Positions 5,882-7,551 of a stretch of 7,551 nt of DNA are shown here, piece by piece. Position 1 is the first letter of the stretch. Each line of letters starts with the position of its first letter. The notes below the pieces were generated by a model. That model made no database searches and was not told where the DNA came from. It saw nothing but the letters and a program-made list of their open reading frames with translations. The translations under genes were made by a program, and so were the position numbers. The stretch lies in the NCBI GenBank assembly GCA_014379815.1, contig JACMLA010000605.1, forward strand, positions 1-7,551, written 5' to 3'. The stretch comes from Bryobacteraceae bacterium (lineage in GTDB: Bacteria > Acidobacteriota > Terriglobia > Bryobacterales > Bryobacteraceae).

Positions 5882-6340
5882 GTGACTTCCCTTCCCTCTG
5901 TTCCGGACGGATTTCGTTTCGAGTGTCAGCCGGGCTGCGTGAAGTGTTGTGACCGGCGGGGTTACGTGTACATTACCGAGAACGATCTGCTGCGAATCGC
6001 GGCGTTTCTTGGGATGACTCCCGCGGCTTTTGAAGCTAAGTACGTGTACCGGACGACGCGCCAGATCCGGCTGCGCAAGCCGAGGCATTCAGAGTGTCAT
6101 TTCCTTCGCACGGATGTTACCGGGCGCGGGGGATGCGATGTGCATTCTGTGAAGCCGGTGCAATGCCGGACGTATCCGTTTTGGCCGGAACTGGTGGAAT
6201 CGCGCGATCTGTGGGAGCTGGAAGCGTGTAAATGCCCGGGAATTGGACAGGGCCCGTTGATCCAGATTGGAGCAGCGATGGAAGTGGCTGAGGTAATGAA
6301 GACCGCTTATCCCTGCTACTACCCGAAGTTGTCTGGTTGA
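5882..6340 (+). CDS. YkgJ-type Cys-rich zinc/iron-chelating domain protein
   Basis: This 152-residue cytoplasmic-looking protein is of the CxxxCxxCC family annotated as putative zinc- or iron-chelating (YkgJ/UPF0153-like); no enzymatic role is established. Ten cysteines are visible: Cys15, 19, 22 and 23 (FECQPGCVKCCDRRG), Cys72 (ECHFL), Cys85, Cys95 (VQCRTYPFWP), Cys116 and 118 (EACKCPG) and Cys145 (YPCYY). The C-x-FL, then C, then CR-x-(F/Y)PFW pattern is the family hallmark and suggests a bound metal or Fe-S cluster. The start is GTG at 5882. There is no clear ribosome site, an in-frame TAG lies two codons upstream, and the next Met (residue 45) would lose the first Cys cluster, so GTG is preferred. 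It follows uma2 at 87 bp and converges with the antitoxin gene 7 bp away. Confidence 0.86.
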   Translation: MTSLPSVPDGFRFECQPGCVKCCDRRGYVYITENDLLRIAAFLGMTPAAFEAKYVYRTTRQIRLRKPRHSECHFLRTDVTGRGGCDVHSVKPVQCRTYPFWPELVESRDLWELEACKCPGIGQGPLIQIGAAMEVAEVMKTAYPCYYPKLSG

Positions 6341-6347
6341 AAAGCTA

Positions 6348-6635
6348 CTAGTGGACGCCTGCGGGCTCAAAACTGATGTGCAGCCGTGTTCCGGTGGCAA
6401 CGGCAAGGCGCTCAAGCGTCTGCGTTGATGGCCGCGTCCGGCCGCTTTCGAGCCTGGCGATGACGGACTGGGTTGTATCCATGCGCTGCGCGAGCTGTTC
6501 CTGGGTGAGACCCGCCGTCACCCGGGCATGGATGACCGCTCGCGCAAGTGCGAACTCAGGTGCGAGCTCTTCGTGGGCCTTGCTGTATTCCTTGTTCTTC
6601 ATCCATTTCTGGTGAAGCTCGTTCACTTTAGTCAT
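6348..6635 (-). CDS. XRE-family helix-turn-helix antitoxin (HigA-like), toxin partner truncated
   Basis: This 95-residue DNA-binding protein resembles antitoxins paired with Gp49/HigB-type RNA-cleaving toxins. An N-terminal ELHQKWMKNKEYSKAHEEL region (6-24) precedes a Cro/C1-type HTH: AGLTQEQLAQRMDTTQSVIA (41-60), then RLESGRTRPSTQTLERLAVA to residue 80. The C-terminal RLHISFEP is typical of this antitoxin group. The start ATG at 6635 overlaps the stop of the residual toxin frame, and a strong AAAGGAG (6644-6650) lies eight bases upstream, inside that residue. In intact modules the toxin gene comes first; here only its last codons remain. The protein could act as an orphan antitoxin against a related toxin elsewhere, as a plain repressor, or be drifting. 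The reading frame itself shows no damage. Confidence 0.88.
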   Translation of the reverse strand: MTKVNELHQKWMKNKEYSKAHEELAPEFALARAVIHARVTAGLTQEQLAQRMDTTQSVIARLESGRTRPSTQTLERLAVATGTRLHISFEPAGVH

Positions 6636-6691
6636 GAGTTAATCTCCTTTGCCCGTTTCAGCGCCAGATCGATTTCCCGGTTTGGCGTCAT
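6632..6691 (-). pseudogene. 3' remnant of a HigB/Gp49-like (RelE-type) toxin gene
   Basis: Directly before the antitoxin the minus strand encodes MTPNREIDLALKRAKEINS and then a stop that overlaps the antitoxin start (TCATGA). This matches the usual C-terminal tail of phage-derived Gp49-like toxins, where a KTP-x-x-E-I segment is followed by a basic ALKR-x-KE helix. The ATG here stands where those toxins have the Lys codon of KTP, so it is probably not a true start. The frame stays open upstream to about 6728, but what it encodes no longer looks like the toxin, and the catalytic body is gone. The peptidase stop lies 32 bp upstream of the remnant. The toxin reading rests on a short match and on gene order. 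Confidence 0.6.
6644..6650 (-). promoter_or_regulatory. Ribosome binding site of the antitoxin gene
   Basis: AAAGGAG on the minus strand lies eight bases upstream of the antitoxin ATG (6635). It is the strongest Shine-Dalgarno sequence in the window and lies within the toxin remnant, which may explain why this piece of the toxin gene has been kept. Confidence 0.7.
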
Positions 6692-6705
6692 GGTGCAGTC
6701 ACCCG

Positions 6706-6717
6706 CGAGTACACTCG
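6706..6717. promoter_or_regulatory. Small dyad upstream of the toxin remnant, possible antitoxin operator
   Basis: CGAGT-AC-ACTCG is a perfect 5-bp inverted repeat with a 2-bp centre in the gap between the peptidase stop and the toxin remnant. XRE antitoxins normally repress their own operon through a palindrome of this kind near the promoter. No convincing promoter boxes were found around it, so the role is a guess based on position. Confidence 0.28.
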
Positions 6718-6723
6718 TAGGCG

Positions 6724-7551
6724 TCAGTTAGCTGGGCTGGCTGTCAGCAGCGTTGTGACCTTGTCGACTGATTCCGTGTAGGCTCTGAGAGCTGCCGCTA
6801 CGAGGGGGACGCCAGCTTGCGCGTCTTTAGTATCGCGGATCGCGGGCAGAGTCTTCGCGGTGTATCCGGTGTACAGCCCGGGTGCCATTAGCTGGTGCTT
6901 GTACCACGGCCGGCCGGGAACGCCCGGACCTGTCAGGAGTGCTCTCTCGGTGGGGATCAGTGCGCTGCTTGCGGCTTTTCTTGCGGCTGACGTCGCGCTG
7001 GTGTAGGCGGTCTCAAAGCGTTGGGCGGCGGCCTTCAGGTTTCCGATTTCGGTCGTCAGAGCTGTGAGGTCAGTCTTCGGAAGATCTTTTGTCCATTCCT
7101 CGACTGCCCGTGCTGGACCGCTGAACTCGAAAGGCAGGACGTCGGCGTTGGCCATGCGGAGCAGGGCGGTTGTCATGACCTGCGACAGGCCGCGGCCGTG
7201 GACGAAGTCTTTGTCGGAAAACTTTGTGTACCAGTCAAAAGAATCGTAAGCGGAGTGGTAAATGCCACCCTGGCTTTCTCCGCCGAAACCGGCGTTGACC
7301 GAGGCGACGCCGAGGTGATGAATGAAGGCCACGTAGTCCGAACCGGCACCCAGTGCGCTGAGCCGGAACTCCACCGGCTTCCCTTCTTTCAGAGGCCGAT
7401 GTTCCAGCACCGACTTGTCTACACCGGGCTGGCGGACATCGCGCAGAACTTCGCTAAAGAACTTTTCCAGGGCGGGCGATCCACCGGCTCCGAGATAGCC
7501 TTTGCCGTTCGAGTCGGAATTGAAGTAGACCACCGCTTTTTTCGACAGCTC
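6724..7551 (-). CDS. M28-family glutamate-carboxypeptidase-II-like metallopeptidase, N-terminal part beyond the window
   Basis: Only the C-terminal 275 residues are present. The frame is open to the right edge, so the GTG at 7533 is an internal valine and not a start. The piece covers the end of the M28 zinc peptidase domain and the whole transferrin-receptor-like dimerisation domain. Key features: VVYFNSDSNG at the start; the GAGSDYVAF segment (about 68-76); YHSAYDSFDWY (about 98-108), whose His99 matches the second-zinc ligand (His553) of human glutamate carboxypeptidase II; and then ANADVLPFEF. The dimerisation part shows WYKHQLMAPGLYTGY and LPAIRD. Homologues are usually secreted dipeptidases with a signal peptide, which would lie outside the window. 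The gene ends 32 bp upstream of the toxin remnant on the same strand, and its C-terminus looks intact. Confidence 0.9.
   Translation of the reverse strand, partial: ELSKKAVVYFNSDSNGKGYLGAGGSPALEKFFSEVLRDVRQPGVDKSVLEHRPLKEGKPVEFRLSALGAGSDYVAFIHHLGVASVNAGFGGESQGGIYHSAYDSFDWYTKFSDKDFVHGRGLSQVMTTALLRMANADVLPFEFSGPARAVEEWTKDLPKTDLTALTTEIGNLKAAAQRFETAYTSATSAARKAASSALIPTERALLTGPGVPGRPWYKHQLMAPGLYTGYTAKTLPAIRDTKDAQAGVPLVAAALRAYTESVDKVTTLLTASPAN

Noticed and set aside
5831..6088. Minus-strand open frame of 85 codons under the start of the ykgJ-type gene
   Set aside because: It is antisense to the Cys-rich gene, with no recognisable domain or ribosome site.
6341..6347. Bidirectional terminator between the convergent ykgJ-type and antitoxin genes
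   Set aside because: Only 7 bp separate the stops, and no stem with a T-run is visible there.
6528..6731. Plus-strand open frame across the antitoxin start and the junction with the peptidase gene
   Set aside because: It lies opposite the recognised antitoxin and the toxin remnant and has no motif of its own.
7533..7533. GTG at 7533 as the start of the peptidase
   Set aside because: The frame continues open to the window edge with family-like residues, and most of the peptidase domain is still missing, so it is an internal valine.

Overview
The window looks like a chromosomal stretch of a moderately GC-rich Gram-negative-type bacterium. I lean towards Acidobacteriota (Solibacter/Bryobacter-like). 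The reasons are the gene repertoire (glutamate-carboxypeptidase-II-like peptidase, Uma2 protein, Cys-rich YkgJ-type protein, OtnC-like aldolase), a LexA with a non-proteobacterial recognition helix, and the very tight gene packing. This placement is inference from family resemblance, not from a search.

Left block, minus strand, 4597 to 1. A leftward gene string reads xseB > ispA > tlyA > nadK > gltP-like symporter > lexA (cut by the window edge). The first five genes are nearly gapless. xseB/ispA and nadK/gltP overlap as ATGA, tlyA/nadK overlap by 14 bp, and ispA/tlyA are 4 bp apart across an 8-bp tandem duplication. This is a trimmed version of the familiar xseA-xseB-ispA-(dxs)-tlyA-(nadK)-(argR)-recN cluster. 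It links exonuclease VII, isoprenoid chain elongation, rRNA methylation and NADP supply, with a glutamate/aspartate transporter appended. lexA follows after a 76-bp gap that carries a plausible promoter and two candidate operators, so it is probably its own SOS-controlled unit.

Middle block, plus strand, 4631 to 6340. An OtnC-like class II aldolase is followed 9 bp later by a Uma2-family protein. After an 87-bp gap comes a Cys-rich zinc/iron-chelating (YkgJ-type) protein with a GTG start. The gap is bounded by an exact 14-bp direct repeat that includes the uma2 stop codon. Removing one repeat unit would leave the last two genes only 6 bp apart.

Right block, minus strand, 7551 to 6348. The 3' part of an M28-family glutamate-carboxypeptidase-II-like peptidase enters from the right edge. 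It is followed by the last 19 or so codons of a HigB/Gp49-like toxin and then a complete XRE-type antitoxin gene, which points to a toxin-antitoxin module that has lost its toxin. The antitoxin gene converges on the YkgJ-type gene with 7 bp between them.

No stretch longer than 300 bp lacks a gene. I saw no rRNA, tRNA, CRISPR array, transposase, or convincing rho-independent terminator. Most of the window is ordinary housekeeping DNA. The items worth a second look are the decayed toxin-antitoxin locus, the 81-bp repeat unit between uma2 and ykgJ, the duplicated ispA/tlyA junction, and the lexA control region.
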